Assembly (NCBI GenBank): GCA_030018275.1
Contig: JASEGB010000004.1
Coordinates: 1-64,000 of the forward strand
Source of the DNA: Actinomycetota bacterium
GTDB lineage: Bacteria > Actinomycetota > Aquicultoria > Subteraquimicrobiales > Subteraquimicrobiaceae
Length of the DNA: 64,000 nt
Direction of reading: 5' to 3'
In this document: positions 19,290 to 28,095 of the stretch, in pieces
How the letters are laid out: the number at the start of each line of letters is the position of its first letter
How positions within the stretch are numbered: the stretch's first letter is position 1
Notes under the pieces: model-generated
What the model saw: only the letters and a program-made list of their open reading frames with translations
Databases searched by the model: none
Told to the model about the DNA's origin: nothing
Program-made: the position numbers and the translations under genes

Positions 19290-19614
19290 GTGTTTCTTCT
19301 TGAGATTTGCCTCTAGGAGATCGGAAAATTCATTTTCAAAGGGAGAGTAGTAATAGGTTTTCCTCTTACCATCGGGTGACTTTGGGTACTATACATCGTC
19401 ACGGGTGAAAGCATTACGACAAGAAAATCGGAATCAAATTGGGGCTCGAAATAAACATTTATGGACTCCAAGAATGCAGGTGCCTAAAAAATTGCATTTG
19501 TCTTGCGTGACTCCTTCAACGAAAATTTGAAAACATATTTGGTTCCACCAAGTTCACTTAATAAAGCATGGAGCAAACCTAAAAATCAATTTTGAATGCA
19601 AGTATCTTCTTCAT
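19284..19614 (-). pseudogene. cas6: Decayed, truncated cas6 remnant
   Basis: Cas6 is the endoribonuclease that cuts CRISPR transcripts within the repeat. Reading the minus strand from ATG 19614 across a TGA or frameshift near 19585, an in-frame TAG near 19482 and a frameshift near 19380 recovers a Cas6-like middle segment: MLSPVTMYSTQ, then PDGKRKTYYYSPFENEFSD, then LLEANLKKK, matching the Cas6 pattern LSPI-V-YST...GKKKTYYYSPFE-EFSELL-NL-KKY. The C-terminal half with the glycine-rich loop is missing; the sequence passes straight into the orphan CRISPR repeat. Three or more lesions make it non-functional. The family call rests on this one motif block. Confidence 0.6.
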
Positions 19615-19626
19615 GAGCAAAGAAAT

Positions 19627-20373
19627 TTAGGATATCTCTTGGATGTCGTTTTCTTCGCTTACCTGCTTTGGGGCTTTTTGTAATCTCTTTAAAATTTCCT
19701 CAATGTCCTGACTTCTCTTCTTTTTGGATTCTTTTTTGGTCTCTGTCTCCTCTGCCATCTTTACTTCCTCTCCGGCACCTTCCTCCCCAAGCGGCTCAAA
19801 AACTGGGGCTTCGATGGTTGCTTCTTCCTCAGCGAGTTCTTCCGCCCTCTCAGCGAGCTCCTCCACATGCTCCTCGGCAATCTCTTCCTCAGCCGCGGGA
19901 ACCTCTTCGACTTCCTCGCCTTTCAATTCCTTTTCAGCCTCGGCTATCATACCCAGGTAAGATTCTAGCATTGCCTTAAATCTCGCGCGAAACTCCTCCT
20001 CAGCCTGTTTTAAATTGCTGTAGGTAGCTTGGAGGTTTTGCTTTTCTTCCAGTATATCCTGGATCGTTGCCTTCGCCTTAAGCTCCGCATCCTTCACAAT
20101 AAGCTCCGCTTCTTTCTTGGCGTTGGCTTGAACTTCCTCAGCCATCTTTTGAGCAGTAACGAGAGTTTTTTGAAGAGTCTGTTCAATGTTTTCGTATTGT
20201 GTCACTTTTTCCTGGAGCTTCTCAAGCTGCTCCTTTAACTCGATGTTTTCCTTAAAGAGCCGCTCAAATTCCTCGGCTACTTCATCAAGGAATGCATCGA
20301 CTTCCTCTTCACTGTAACCTCTTATTGCGCGTCGAAACTCTTTGTGGTGAATATCTAGGGGAGTTAATTTCAT
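19627..20373 (-). CDS. divIVA: DivIVA-domain cell-division protein
   Basis: Coiled-coil protein that binds curved membrane at poles and septa and organises growth or division. Residues 1-60 match the DivIVA lipid-binding domain (LTPLDIHHKEFRRAIRGYSE, EEVDAFLDEVAEEFERL). Residues 30-145 are a long coiled coil. From about 150 to 215 a very acidic, alanine/glutamate-rich segment follows, then a basic stretch with KKKRSQDIEEILKRLQK. Length (248) is between Bacillus DivIVA and actinobacterial Wag31. It is preceded by AAGGAGGAAG and is the last gene before the CRISPR scar and ileS T-box. Confidence 0.92.
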   Translation of the reverse strand: MKLTPLDIHHKEFRRAIRGYSEEEVDAFLDEVAEEFERLFKENIELKEQLEKLQEKVTQYENIEQTLQKTLVTAQKMAEEVQANAKKEAELIVKDAELKAKATIQDILEEKQNLQATYSNLKQAEEEFRARFKAMLESYLGMIAEAEKELKGEEVEEVPAAEEEIAEEHVEELAERAEELAEEEATIEAPVFEPLGEEGAGEEVKMAEETETKKESKKKRSQDIEEILKRLQKAPKQVSEENDIQEIS

Positions 20374-20400
20374 CTTCCTTCCTCCTTCTTTGAGATTTGC

Positions 20401-20688
20401 TTAAAGCATGAATTGGAATAGGATATTTAAAACCAACCTACGTATAAAATGTAATACTATAATGGCAATAATTGGTGATAAGTCGAGACCCATTCCACCC
20501 AGACTTACCATGGGTAGCAATCGCCGAAATAATCTCAGGTAAGGTTCGGTGATATCATACACAAAACTCCTTATCCGCTCCACAAATTCACTCGAGGACA
20601 GTGGAATCCATGAAAAAATTATCCGAACGATGATCAACCAGAAGTAGACGGTGAATGCAAAATCAATGAACCGAACGACCGCTACCAG
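20401..20688 (-). CDS. YggT-family membrane protein
   Basis: Small two-span membrane protein of the YggT/YlmG family, found beside sepF and divIVA in Gram-positive bacteria and linked to division or envelope homeostasis; the precise role is unknown. The sequence FAFTVYFWLIIVRIIFSWIP forms the first span, a PYLRLFRRLLP loop follows, and the second span is near the C terminus. The first standard start, TTG at 20637, would cut the first membrane span; the frame is open further, and CTG at 20688 lies nine bases after GGGAGG, giving 95 residues. I chose CTG. proC ends six bases upstream. Confidence 0.8.
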   Translation of the reverse strand: MVAVVRFIDFAFTVYFWLIIVRIIFSWIPLSSSEFVERIRSFVYDITEPYLRLFRRLLPMVSLGGMGLDLSPIIAIIVLHFIRRLVLNILFQFML

Positions 20689-20693
20689 CCTTT

Positions 20694-21503
20694 TTAACCT
20701 CCCAACTCCACAGCGCGTTTGATCGCAGCTTCGATGGCTTTAAAGGTAGCCGCTCGCAAGCCTCCCTCTTCGAAAGCCTCCAGAGCAGCTATGGTTGTCC
20801 CTCCTGGTGACGTCACCATTTCCCTGAGCAATGCGGGGTGTTTCCCAGTTTGTTTTAACATGGCACCCGCTCCGATCAATGTTTCAACCACTAATTTAGT
20901 AGCTATCTCTCGAGTGAGCCCAGATCTAACACCCGCATCGATGAGAGCCTCCACGAAAAGATAGAAATAAGCAGGACCACTACCGCTGATGGCCGTTGCC
21001 TCATTCTGATACCTCTCATCTAATTGGATGGTCTCGCCGACTCCCGAAAAGAGCTTTGAAACCAAATCTATGCTCTCCCTTGTAGCATATCTACCGGGAC
21101 TGGTCACGGAAATTCCGGCACCCACTAGAGCCGGGGAATTTGGCATAACTCGAACAAGGGGTATTTTTTTGTCTAGTTTATCGTAAATATGTTTAGTGCT
21201 TATCCCAGCGGCGATTGATATTAAAATCTGTTTTTCCTTAATTACCCGACTTATTTCTGTTAAAACACCATCTATCTGCTGGGGTTTCACAGCTAATATG
21301 ACTACATCGGATTTTTCAAGAGCATTGATGTTATCTTTTGCCACCTCGACCTGATACTTCGCCTTAAGTTCAGAAAGTCTATCCTTCCTTATATCGCTCA
21401 AGATTATCTGACCGGGACTCAGGATACCTGATTTCAGGAAACCCTTGAGGAGAGCTTCACCCATCTGGCCAGCACCAATTATTGCCACCCTCTTACCGAG
21501 CAT
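20694..21503 (-). CDS. proC: Pyrroline-5-carboxylate reductase
   Basis: NAD(P)H-dependent reductase for the last step of proline synthesis. The protein (about 269 residues) opens with the Rossmann motif KRVAIIGAGQMGEALLKGF, contains VILAVKPQQ (about residue 75), and has the C-terminal signature VTSPGGTTIAALEAFEEGG. It lies between sepF and yggT, the conserved position in Gram-positive ylm/sep clusters, where linkage to division is positional rather than functional. Two earlier in-frame starts (ATG 21518, TTG 21521) lack a ribosome binding site; ATG 21503 has GGGAAG upstream. Confidence 0.94.
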   Translation of the reverse strand: MLGKRVAIIGAGQMGEALLKGFLKSGILSPGQIILSDIRKDRLSELKAKYQVEVAKDNINALEKSDVVILAVKPQQIDGVLTEISRVIKEKQILISIAAGISTKHIYDKLDKKIPLVRVMPNSPALVGAGISVTSPGRYATRESIDLVSKLFSGVGETIQLDERYQNEATAISGSGPAYFYLFVEALIDAGVRSGLTREIATKLVVETLIGAGAMLKQTGKHPALLREMVTSPGGTTIAALEAFEEGGLRAATFKAIEAAIKRAVELGG

Positions 21504-21605
21504 CTGTACACTTCCCATCAATTTTAGTATTTTTCACTAATGCTCTCGGCTTTCAGCCCCTCAGAAGATAATTTGAGCTGAATGCTGAAGGCTGAAAGCT
21601 AATCT

Positions 21606-22076
21606 TTAGTATTGGTTGAAAAGTCCTCTCTCCTGCCATCTCCGTTTTTCTGCTTCTGAGACCTCAACATTGCTCGGGGTGAGCAAGAATACCTTTTCAG
21701 CAACCCTTTGTATTCCCCCATCCAATCCATAAGTTAGACCACTGGCGAAATCGATCAGGCGTTTTGACAGATCGGTATCCGCTAATTGCAGATTCACGAT
21801 GACTGGGACGTTGGCCTTAAATTTATCGGCGATCTGTTGAGCATCGTTGAAACTTCTGGGTTCTACGATGTGGACCTTCGTTTGAGGCATGGCAATGGCT
21901 CGCAGCGCTGCAGCGCGCTGAGTTCTCTCAAGGTCCGGAGAACGGACGATCTTTCTTACGGAAGGTGGTGCTTGCTCATACAAATCCGTATAATCTTCCT
22001 CTTCCTCAAATTCCTCATATTCATCTTCCTCGGCCAATCCAAAATAGATGAGCGCTTTCCTCAACAGATTTCTCAT
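21606..22076 (-). CDS. sepF: Cell division protein SepF
   Basis: SepF anchors FtsZ to the membrane and aligns the ring. The 156-residue protein has an N-terminal amphipathic helix (MRNLLRKALIYFGLAEE), an acidic linker, then the conserved globular domain with KVHIVEPRSFNDAQQIADKF, VPVIVNLQ and RLIDFASGLTYGLDGGIQRV. It is therefore intact. FtsA is also present in this window, so the organism carries two potential FtsZ membrane anchors. A small inverted GGCTTTCAGC/GCTGAAAGC repeat sits at 21545-21600 downstream. Confidence 0.95.
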   Translation of the reverse strand: MRNLLRKALIYFGLAEEDEYEEFEEEEDYTDLYEQAPPSVRKIVRSPDLERTQRAAALRAIAMPQTKVHIVEPRSFNDAQQIADKFKANVPVIVNLQLADTDLSKRLIDFASGLTYGLDGGIQRVAEKVFLLTPSNVEVSEAEKRRWQERGLFNQY

Positions 22077-22111
22077 AATCTCACCTCACCATCTTGGTTG
22101 CTGGGTATTAC

Positions 22112-22801
22112 CTAATCACCTTTAAAAATACCGGTTCCGATTCTAACCATATTTGAACCTTCTTCTATGGCTATTTCAAAATCGTTGGTCATGCCCATGG
22201 ACAGGTACTCCATTTCAACCCGAGAAAGATTTAATTCCTTCACATGCTCTCCAAGCTCTCTCAGGGTTCTGAAGACCGGTCTTATTTCCTCAGTATCTTC
22301 TACCAAAGGAGCCAAAGTCATTAACCCTTTAACTACGATGTGATCGAGTTTTGCAATTTCTTTCATAAAGCTCACGAGTTTTTGAGGATCGATTCCAAAT
22401 TTACTTTCCTCCCGGGAGACATTCACCTCCACCAATACCTTCTGAATCCTATTTGCTTTTTGAGCACGCTTCTGTATCTCTTGGGCCAGTTTCAAGCTAT
22501 CAACGGATTGGATGAGCTCCACAAAATCTATAATGTACTTTACTTTATTCGTTTGCAAATGTCCAACGAAGTGCCATGTTACGGCATTCCCCAGTTTTCC
22601 GAATTTTTTCCTCATCTCCTGAACTCTATTCTCTCCTATATCGGTTATCCCTGCCTCGATGGCTTGATTGATTTCTAAGACGGGGACATTCTTGGTCACA
22701 GCCACGAGTTTTATTTCCGTTGGATTACGACCTACCCTTGATGCGGCTTTTGCCATTTTATCTCTTATCAATCTTAAATTTTGGGCGATAACCAAACTCA
22801 T
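22112..22801 (-). CDS. YggS-family pyridoxal phosphate homeostasis protein
   Basis: PLP-binding TIM-barrel protein of the YggS/PROSC family that buffers pyridoxal phosphate. Visible are the PLP-lysine motif [12 protein letters not shown] (about residues 27-38), [24 protein letters not shown] and the C-terminal [28 protein letters not shown]-like phosphate site. About 229 residues from ATG 22801, chosen because AAGGA lies upstream; TTG 22819 is an alternative overlapping the preceding gene. It keeps the conserved position before sepF. No division role can be claimed from sequence. Confidence 0.93.
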   Translation of the reverse strand: [229 protein letters not shown]

Positions 22802-22815
22802 ACCCGAAATATCCT

Positions 22816-24438
22816 TCAAAACTCAGCCAATATTACATGGGCGATGCTATCGGTGTGATCACCTGTTCTCTCCAAGTTTCTCACAATATCCACGAACAAT
22901 ATCCCCGCCTCGGGTAGACAGATACCATCCTCGATTCTCTTAATGTGATCAGCATGAAGCTTTTTCTCAATATCATCGATTTCACTTTCTCCCTGTATCA
23001 CTTTATAAGCTATCTCACTATCCTCATTTTTTAAAGCCACGACTACATCATCATATACCTCGTTTACCTTAGAGAACATATATTGTAGTTGATCCATAGC
23101 CTTTGCGGAAAAGGGCAGATTTCGATTTATTTTATGTTCAGCTAACTGTGCAATATTATTGACATGGTCTGCTATCCTTTCGATCTCGGTTATGACATGG
23201 TTAAGTCCAGCTAACTTTCGGGATTGATCTTTAGTCAAAGGCTTCTGAGAAAGTTTCACCAAATAATCGCTAATCGCCAGGTATATTCCATCCGAAGCTT
23301 CCTCCATTTTCACCAAGGTTTTAATCAAGGTTTTAATCAGCTCGCGATTATTGCGATTGGAGTTCAGAAAGATTCGCTGGCAATCATGGAGCATCTTCGC
23401 GACCATCTCGGCGAGTCTTATGGTCTCCTTGGTTGCCTGGGTCAAAGCCACTGAGGGCATGACCAGAATGTGTTTCTCAATGTATTTTATTCCTCTATCT
23501 ATGACTACTTCCTCGCCAGGAACTATCCTTTTAACCATGGCTACCAGAAAAGATATAAATGGAAGTACGATAAGTGCATTACCCACATTAAACAGAACTT
23601 GGGCATTCGCAATTTGTCTAGGAAGGTAAGTCGATGTCCTCGAAACGACCTGCACGAAAAGGGGCAAAATGAGGAGAAATATTAATACGCCCAAGACATT
23701 GAAGAGTATGTGGGCTACAGCCGTTCTTTTAGCGGAGATCGATGTACCGATTGAGGCTAAAAGGGCGGTAACACAGGTTCCAATGTCTGCTCCAAAAATT
23801 AAACAGATAGCTGAGGTTAGATTTAACAACCCTTGCATCGAAAGAGCAATAACCAAACCGATTGTCGCACTACTACTTTGAATAACGGCCGTAAATAACG
23901 CAGCGGCAAATACTCCTAAAATCGGTTGTTTTCCGAAATTTACAAGCATATTTACGAAAAAAGGTAGCTCTCTAAGAGGTTTGGCTCCCCCGCTCATGAA
24001 ATTCATTCCCAAAAATAAAATTCCGAATCCTATTAGAATTTGCCCCGGTGATTGGTATTTATCCTGTGGCATAAACCACAAAAGACATCCGATCGCTATT
24101 ATGGGTAAAGCGTACATTCCAACCTTGAATGCGACGATCTGAGCTGTGACGGTGGTCCCAATGTTAGCCCCCATGATCACACCCACGGATTGTTGAAGGG
24201 TCAAAACCCCCGCGTTTACCAATCCCACAAGGGTAACCGTGGTAATACTGCTGCTCTGTATTATAGCCGTAATACCGGCTCCGACCATTATGCCTCTCAA
24301 GGGACTTCCAGTAAATGTCTCTAAAATTTTACTGGTTCTTTCCCCAGCGACCTTCTGGAATCCCTTGCTTATCAAGGAGATGCCATAGAGGAAGAGCGCT
24401 AACCCACCAATTAAACTGAAGACTATTTGCGCAATCAT
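22816..24438 (-). CDS. Na+/phosphate cotransporter with PhoU-like C-terminal domain
   Basis: Type II sodium/phosphate symporter. Two inverted halves carry the signature QSSS motifs (QSSSITTVTLVGLVNAG, about residue 60, and QSSSATIGLVIAL, about 190), each with a GANIGT or GADIGT partner, within eight or so membrane spans to residue 320. The last 200 residues are helical and PhoU-like (RIADHVNNIAQLAEHK), probably regulatory. I chose ATG 24438 (about 540 residues) because GGAGG lies seven bases upstream; the frame extends to 24513, but that part overlaps pgeF. Its place between pgeF and yggS interrupts an otherwise standard division-gene order. Confidence 0.9.
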   Translation of the reverse strand: MIAQIVFSLIGGLALFLYGISLISKGFQKVAGERTSKILETFTGSPLRGIMVGAGITAIIQSSSITTVTLVGLVNAGVLTLQQSVGVIMGANIGTTVTAQIVAFKVGMYALPIIAIGCLLWFMPQDKYQSPGQILIGFGILFLGMNFMSGGAKPLRELPFFVNMLVNFGKQPILGVFAAALFTAVIQSSSATIGLVIALSMQGLLNLTSAICLIFGADIGTCVTALLASIGTSISAKRTAVAHILFNVLGVLIFLLILPLFVQVVSRTSTYLPRQIANAQVLFNVGNALIVLPFISFLVAMVKRIVPGEEVVIDRGIKYIEKHILVMPSVALTQATKETIRLAEMVAKMLHDCQRIFLNSNRNNRELIKTLIKTLVKMEEASDGIYLAISDYLVKLSQKPLTKDQSRKLAGLNHVITEIERIADHVNNIAQLAEHKINRNLPFSAKAMDQLQYMFSKVNEVYDDVVVALKNEDSEIAYKVIQGESEIDDIEKKLHADHIKRIEDGICLPEAGILFVDIVRNLERTGDHTDSIAHVILAEF

Positions 24439-24470
24439 TCCCATCCCTCCGCATTTAGTTTTAGGGATTT

Positions 24471-25274
24471 TTAGAGTAAAGCAACGAGACCCGCTTGGCG
24501 ACCGGTCTTGCAATTCTCGGCACGATAGGAAAAGAATAAGTCAGTATTGCAAGAGGTACATATATCTGCCGAATAAATATTCTGCCTCGGTATCCCCACT
24601 CCTTCAAGCTGTTTTATATTAAGAGCTTCGAGGTCAAAGGAGTCATTTTGATGGACTTCCATCAACCGGGGAAATTCCCTCTTAAATCGATCGAGCTTTG
24701 TGGATTCCAACCAATAACAACAAGGACCAATGCAGGGGCCCATAAATACCAGAAGGTTTGAAGCTTGGCAATTAAAGCGACTCATCATGAGATTTGCTAG
24801 ATTTGAACTGATTCCAAGGTAAGTGCCTTTCCAACCCGCGTGAGCGATGCCTATTACCCTCTTTATTGGATCAACAATGGCAATGGGTACACAATCCGCA
24901 AAGAATAAAGCGAGGGATACCGTATTAAGGTTTGTAACAAGGGCATCTACTCCTGGTATCGGTATTCCTCCAAATGCTCCTTGTCCAACAGAATCTTCAT
25001 TTACTTGAGCGACCCGATCTTCGTGGGTCTGTTCAGCAGTAGTAAACGATGCGGCATCTAAACCGAGAGCTAAACAAAGCATACGCCGATTCTTGATCAC
25101 ATTTTCCCACTTATCTCCTACATCGAAAGCAAGATTGAGAGAATTATAGGGGGATGGGCTAACTCCTCCCATCCTCGTGCTAAACATTACCAAGATAGAT
25201 GCCTCATCCAACAATTTCGGAGAGGTGAGAAACTTGATATCTCCTCTTTCTTTATATAGCAAATCAAAAGCCAA
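24471..25274 (-). CDS. pgeF: Multicopper-oxidase-fold purine nucleoside phosphorylase, PgeF/YfiH
   Basis: Laccase-domain protein of the YfiH family. Members cleave adenosine and inosine, and in Escherichia coli one corrects misincorporated amino acids in peptidoglycan precursors. The 267-residue protein shows TAEQTHEDRVAQV, ADCVPIAIVDP, the zinc-binding GIAHAGWKGTYLGI and the cysteine/histidine-rich GPCIGPCCYWLE. It follows ftsZ directly in transcription order, the conserved arrangement in Gram-positive and many other bacteria. Confidence 0.92.
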   Translation of the reverse strand: MAFDLLYKERGDIKFLTSPKLLDEASILVMFSTRMGGVSPSPYNSLNLAFDVGDKWENVIKNRRMLCLALGLDAASFTTAEQTHEDRVAQVNEDSVGQGAFGGIPIPGVDALVTNLNTVSLALFFADCVPIAIVDPIKRVIGIAHAGWKGTYLGISSNLANLMMSRFNCQASNLLVFMGPCIGPCCYWLESTKLDRFKREFPRLMEVHQNDSFDLEALNIKQLEGVGIPRQNIYSADICTSCNTDLFFSYRAENCKTGRQAGLVALL

Positions 25275-25577
25275 GAGCAGTGCTCCTCAAGCGCCTTGGA
25301 TTTGTTTTAGCTCAGATTTAACCTGGACTATTAACAAGATGGGTTAACACTATGGTCGGGATGAAGTGCTTCGAATGTCTAAAGTTTTCATAGATGTAAA
25401 CCTAACTCGTTAATAATATATTAACCTGGTCTAAAACAAGCTCTATATAGCTTACCCGAGACCATTATAAACTGCAAGACTTTTTTAATTTTCAAGGTTG
25501 TAGATTTTTGAATATAAATAAGCACAGCCCGTACGGACTGTGCTATGAAAGCGACAATCAAATCTCGCTCAAATTGA
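25275..25577. repeat. MITE-like repeat, CTATTAACRAG family, plus ftsZ terminator
   Basis: Gap between ftsZ and pgeF. Bases 25328-25419 form an element starting CTATTAACAAGATGGGTTAA and ending CCTAACTCGTTAATAATA. Its left interior (CACTATGGTCGGG..GAAGTGCT) is the reverse complement of the right interior of the copy at 28898-29159, so the two lie in opposite orientation. The rest holds the ftsZ terminator and no gene. Confidence 0.65.
25522..25550 (-). terminator. ftsZ terminator
   Basis: Hairpin GCACAGTCCGTACGGGCTGTGC on the minus strand (25522-25543) followed by TTATTTATATT, about 30 bases after the ftsZ stop. The T-run is interrupted, so read-through into pgeF is possible. Confidence 0.65.
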
Positions 25578-26633
25578 CTAGGATTTGTAATTTCTTTTCC
25601 TCAAAAAAGTGGGAATATCCAAGTCCTCCGTGTCAAAGGTGGGGACTTCTTTCTCTCCCAGCAATTCCAATCTTTCCTGCTTTCTTACATCGAAGCCGGT
25701 GGCGATCACGGTAACCCTAACTTCATCGCAGAGTGAATCATCGATAACCGCTCCGAAGATGATATTCGCATCGGGATGAGCGGAGTTCGCAATGATCTCA
25801 GCAGCCTCATTGACCTCAAAGAGACCGAGATCTGAACCACCTGAAATGTTTAAAAGGACTCCCTTTGCTCCCTCAATGGATGCTTCAAGCAAGGGGCTGG
25901 AGATGGCAGCTTTTGCGGATTCGGTCGCCCTATTCTCGCCACTGGCAACACCTATTCCCATCAGTGCTGAACCTGCATTAGTCATAATCGCTCGCACATC
26001 GGCAAAATCAAGATTAATCAACCCCGGGACGGTAATTAGATCGGTTATCCCTTGGACACCCTGGCGAAGGACATCATCAGCGACTCTGAATGCATCTAAA
26101 ATGGTGGTTTTCTTTTCGACAACCTGAAGTAATCTGTCATTGGGGATAATGATTAGAGTATCCACCTTTTCCTTGAGTTTGGTTATTCCCTCATCGGCTT
26201 GTAAACCCCTCTTTCTGCCTTCAAAACCGAAGGGCCTTGTAACCACACCTACTGTGAGTGCATCCAGCTCTTCTCTGGCAATTTCCGCTATCACAGGAGC
26301 AGCTCCCGTTCCTGTACCGCCCCCCTTACCGGCTGTGACGAACACCATATCCGCGCCTTGTAAGACCTCTTTTATTTGTTCACGGTTTTCTTCCGCAGCT
26401 TGATAACCAATTTGTGGATCGGAACCAGCTCCAAGTCCTTTGGTTATATTGGCACCTATGTGAACCTTATAGTCTGCATCAGACATCAAAAGTGCTTGGG
26501 CATCGGTATTTATCGCTATAAATTCCACACCAGTTAAACCAGCCTCTATCATCCGATTAACTGCGTTAGTTCCTCCGCCACCGATTCCTACAACCTTAAT
26601 CACGGCTAAATAATTCGCTCCGGCATCAAACAC
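25578..26633 (-). CDS. ftsZ: Cell division GTPase FtsZ
   Basis: Tubulin-like GTPase that polymerises into the division ring. The 351-residue protein has the tubulin signature [13 protein letters not shown] (about 105-117), NxDxQAL in NTDAQALL, and [11 protein letters not shown]. The short linker ends in the C-terminal peptide DIPTFLRKR, the docking site for FtsA and SepF, both encoded here. The start is GTG at 26633 behind AGGAGGTGA. A 200-base gap separates it from ftsA, room for a separate promoter, although I see no convincing consensus. Confidence 0.97.
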   Translation of the reverse strand: MFDAGANYLAVIKVVGIGGGGTNAVNRMIEAGLTGVEFIAINTDAQALLMSDADYKVHIGANITKGLGAGSDPQIGYQAAEENREQIKEVLQGADMVFVTAGKGGGTGTGAAPVIAEIAREELDALTVGVVTRPFGFEGRKRGLQADEGITKLKEKVDTLIIIPNDRLLQVVEKKTTILDAFRVADDVLRQGVQGITDLITVPGLINLDFADVRAIMTNAGSALMGIGVASGENRATESAKAAISSPLLEASIEGAKGVLLNISGGSDLGLFEVNEAAEIIANSAHPDANIIFGAVIDDSLCDEVRVTVIATGFDVRKQERLELLGEKEVPTFDTEDLDIPTFLRKRNYKS

Positions 26634-26835
26634 AATTTCACCTCCTCAACCTTCAAGTAGAACTTAAGAGTTTTTCTTACCTGATAGCCTAATTCTCGGC
26701 AATAACCTTATCTCATTCCAAAAAAAATTGCAACCCGAAATTTCTTAAACTTGGCAAAACTCAAGGATAATAAGGAAGAAAAAATTTGTTTTCAACTTGA
26801 AGGTTTAAACTGAAGGGTGAGCGCTTAAGTTATTT

Positions 26836-28095
26836 TTAATGCCAGAATTTACCAATATTAAATACCTCCCTAAACCAACCCTTTATACGTTCTATGATCT
26901 CCTCCACGAAATTAGATTCCCTAGCGGCTAGGAGGGGCTCGATCTCGGGGCTCTTTTCCGCGTAATGCAAAAGCCCAACCCCCGTTGAATAAATGGGGTT
27001 ATTTACCGCCTCCACCGCACCCACAATTCCCTTGGGAAAACCAATCCTCACCGGTAGGTCAAACATTTCAGAAACCAACTCCGGTAGACCTTCTAATAGC
27101 GAAGAACCGCCGGTGATGACCACCCCGCCTGGGAGGAGTTCAAACCTACCCGTCGCTATCACTTTTTCCCTAACCAAATTGAATATTTCCCGCATCCGGG
27201 CTTCAATTATTTCCGCCAGTAGCTTTCTGGGTATGGGTTTTCGCCCACGCTTGCCGAATGTGCTTACTTCAATGATCTCCAACTCATCAACCAGTCCACT
27301 AAAGGCACAACCATACTCAATCTTCAGCGATTCTGCCTCAGAGAGAAGAACCTTTAACCCCACAGCTAGATCGTGAGTCACCTGGTTTCCTCCCAGTGGA
27401 AGAACACTGCTATACCAAATGCTCCCCTCGGAAAAAATAGCTATGTCCGTAGTTCCTCCACCGATATCCACCAGTATGGTTCCCAACTCTCTCTCCTCAT
27501 CGGAGAGAACGGCCTCGCAGGAGGCAATGGGTTGGAGCACTATATCTTCAACATCGATTCCGGTTTGATTGACACATCGAACGATATTTTGTATGGATGT
27601 AACCGCTCCCATAACGATGTGAACTGCAGCCTCCAGGCGCAGGGCAGCCATTCCTAAAGGATCTTTGACCCCCTCTTGTCCATCAATGAAGAATTCTCTG
27701 GGAACTATGTGAATTACCTCACTATTTGATGGAATATCCACAGCACAAGCTGCCTCAATAGCTTTATTACGGTCTTTCTCGGCGACGATGTGATCTCCAT
27801 GAGTTATGTCAATGCCTCCGCGACTATTGAGGGAAGTGACATGGGCTCCGGTGATCCCCACATAAGCGGATTTTATCTCCGTTTTACATGCTCTTTCGGC
27901 TCTTTTCAGAGCCGCGGAAATAGAAGCCGCTGTCCTTTTCATGTCCACGACAATGCCCTTCCGTAAGCCGTAAGATGGACAGGCTCCAACACCCATGATC
28001 TCTATTTCTCCATCAATCGGTCTCCCCACAATGGCACAAATTTTAGTGGTGCCTATGTCCAAAGCCACTATGGCTTCTCTTCTCGCTTTACTCAC
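26836..28095 (-). CDS. ftsA: Cell division protein FtsA
   Basis: Actin-like ATPase that tethers FtsZ to the membrane and recruits later division proteins. The 419-residue protein shows the phosphate-1 motif ALDIGTTKICAIVG (residues 11-24), the 1C/SHS2 region, phosphate-2 ILVDIGGGTTDIAIF (about 205-219) and the adenosine motif VVITGGSSLLEGL (about 328). The extreme C terminus (IIERIKGWFREVFNIG) is an amphipathic helix suited to membrane binding. GTG 28095 overlaps the ftsQ stop by eight bases. FtsA is unusual beside a DivIVA/SepF set of actinobacterial type. Confidence 0.96.
   Translation of the reverse strand: MSKARREAIVALDIGTTKICAIVGRPIDGEIEIMGVGACPSYGLRKGIVVDMKRTAASISAALKRAERACKTEIKSAYVGITGAHVTSLNSRGGIDITHGDHIVAEKDRNKAIEAACAVDIPSNSEVIHIVPREFFIDGQEGVKDPLGMAALRLEAAVHIVMGAVTSIQNIVRCVNQTGIDVEDIVLQPIASCEAVLSDEERELGTILVDIGGGTTDIAIFSEGSIWYSSVLPLGGNQVTHDLAVGLKVLLSEAESLKIEYGCAFSGLVDELEIIEVSTFGKRGRKPIPRKLLAEIIEARMREIFNLVREKVIATGRFELLPGGVVITGGSSLLEGLPELVSEMFDLPVRIGFPKGIVGAVEAVNNPIYSTGVGLLHYAEKSPEIEPLLAARESNFVEEIIERIKGWFREVFNIGKFWH

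Noticed and set aside
19201-19626. A functional CRISPR array or intact Cas operon
   Set aside because: Only one repeat exists and the cas6-like frame has several lesions; no other cas gene is in the window.
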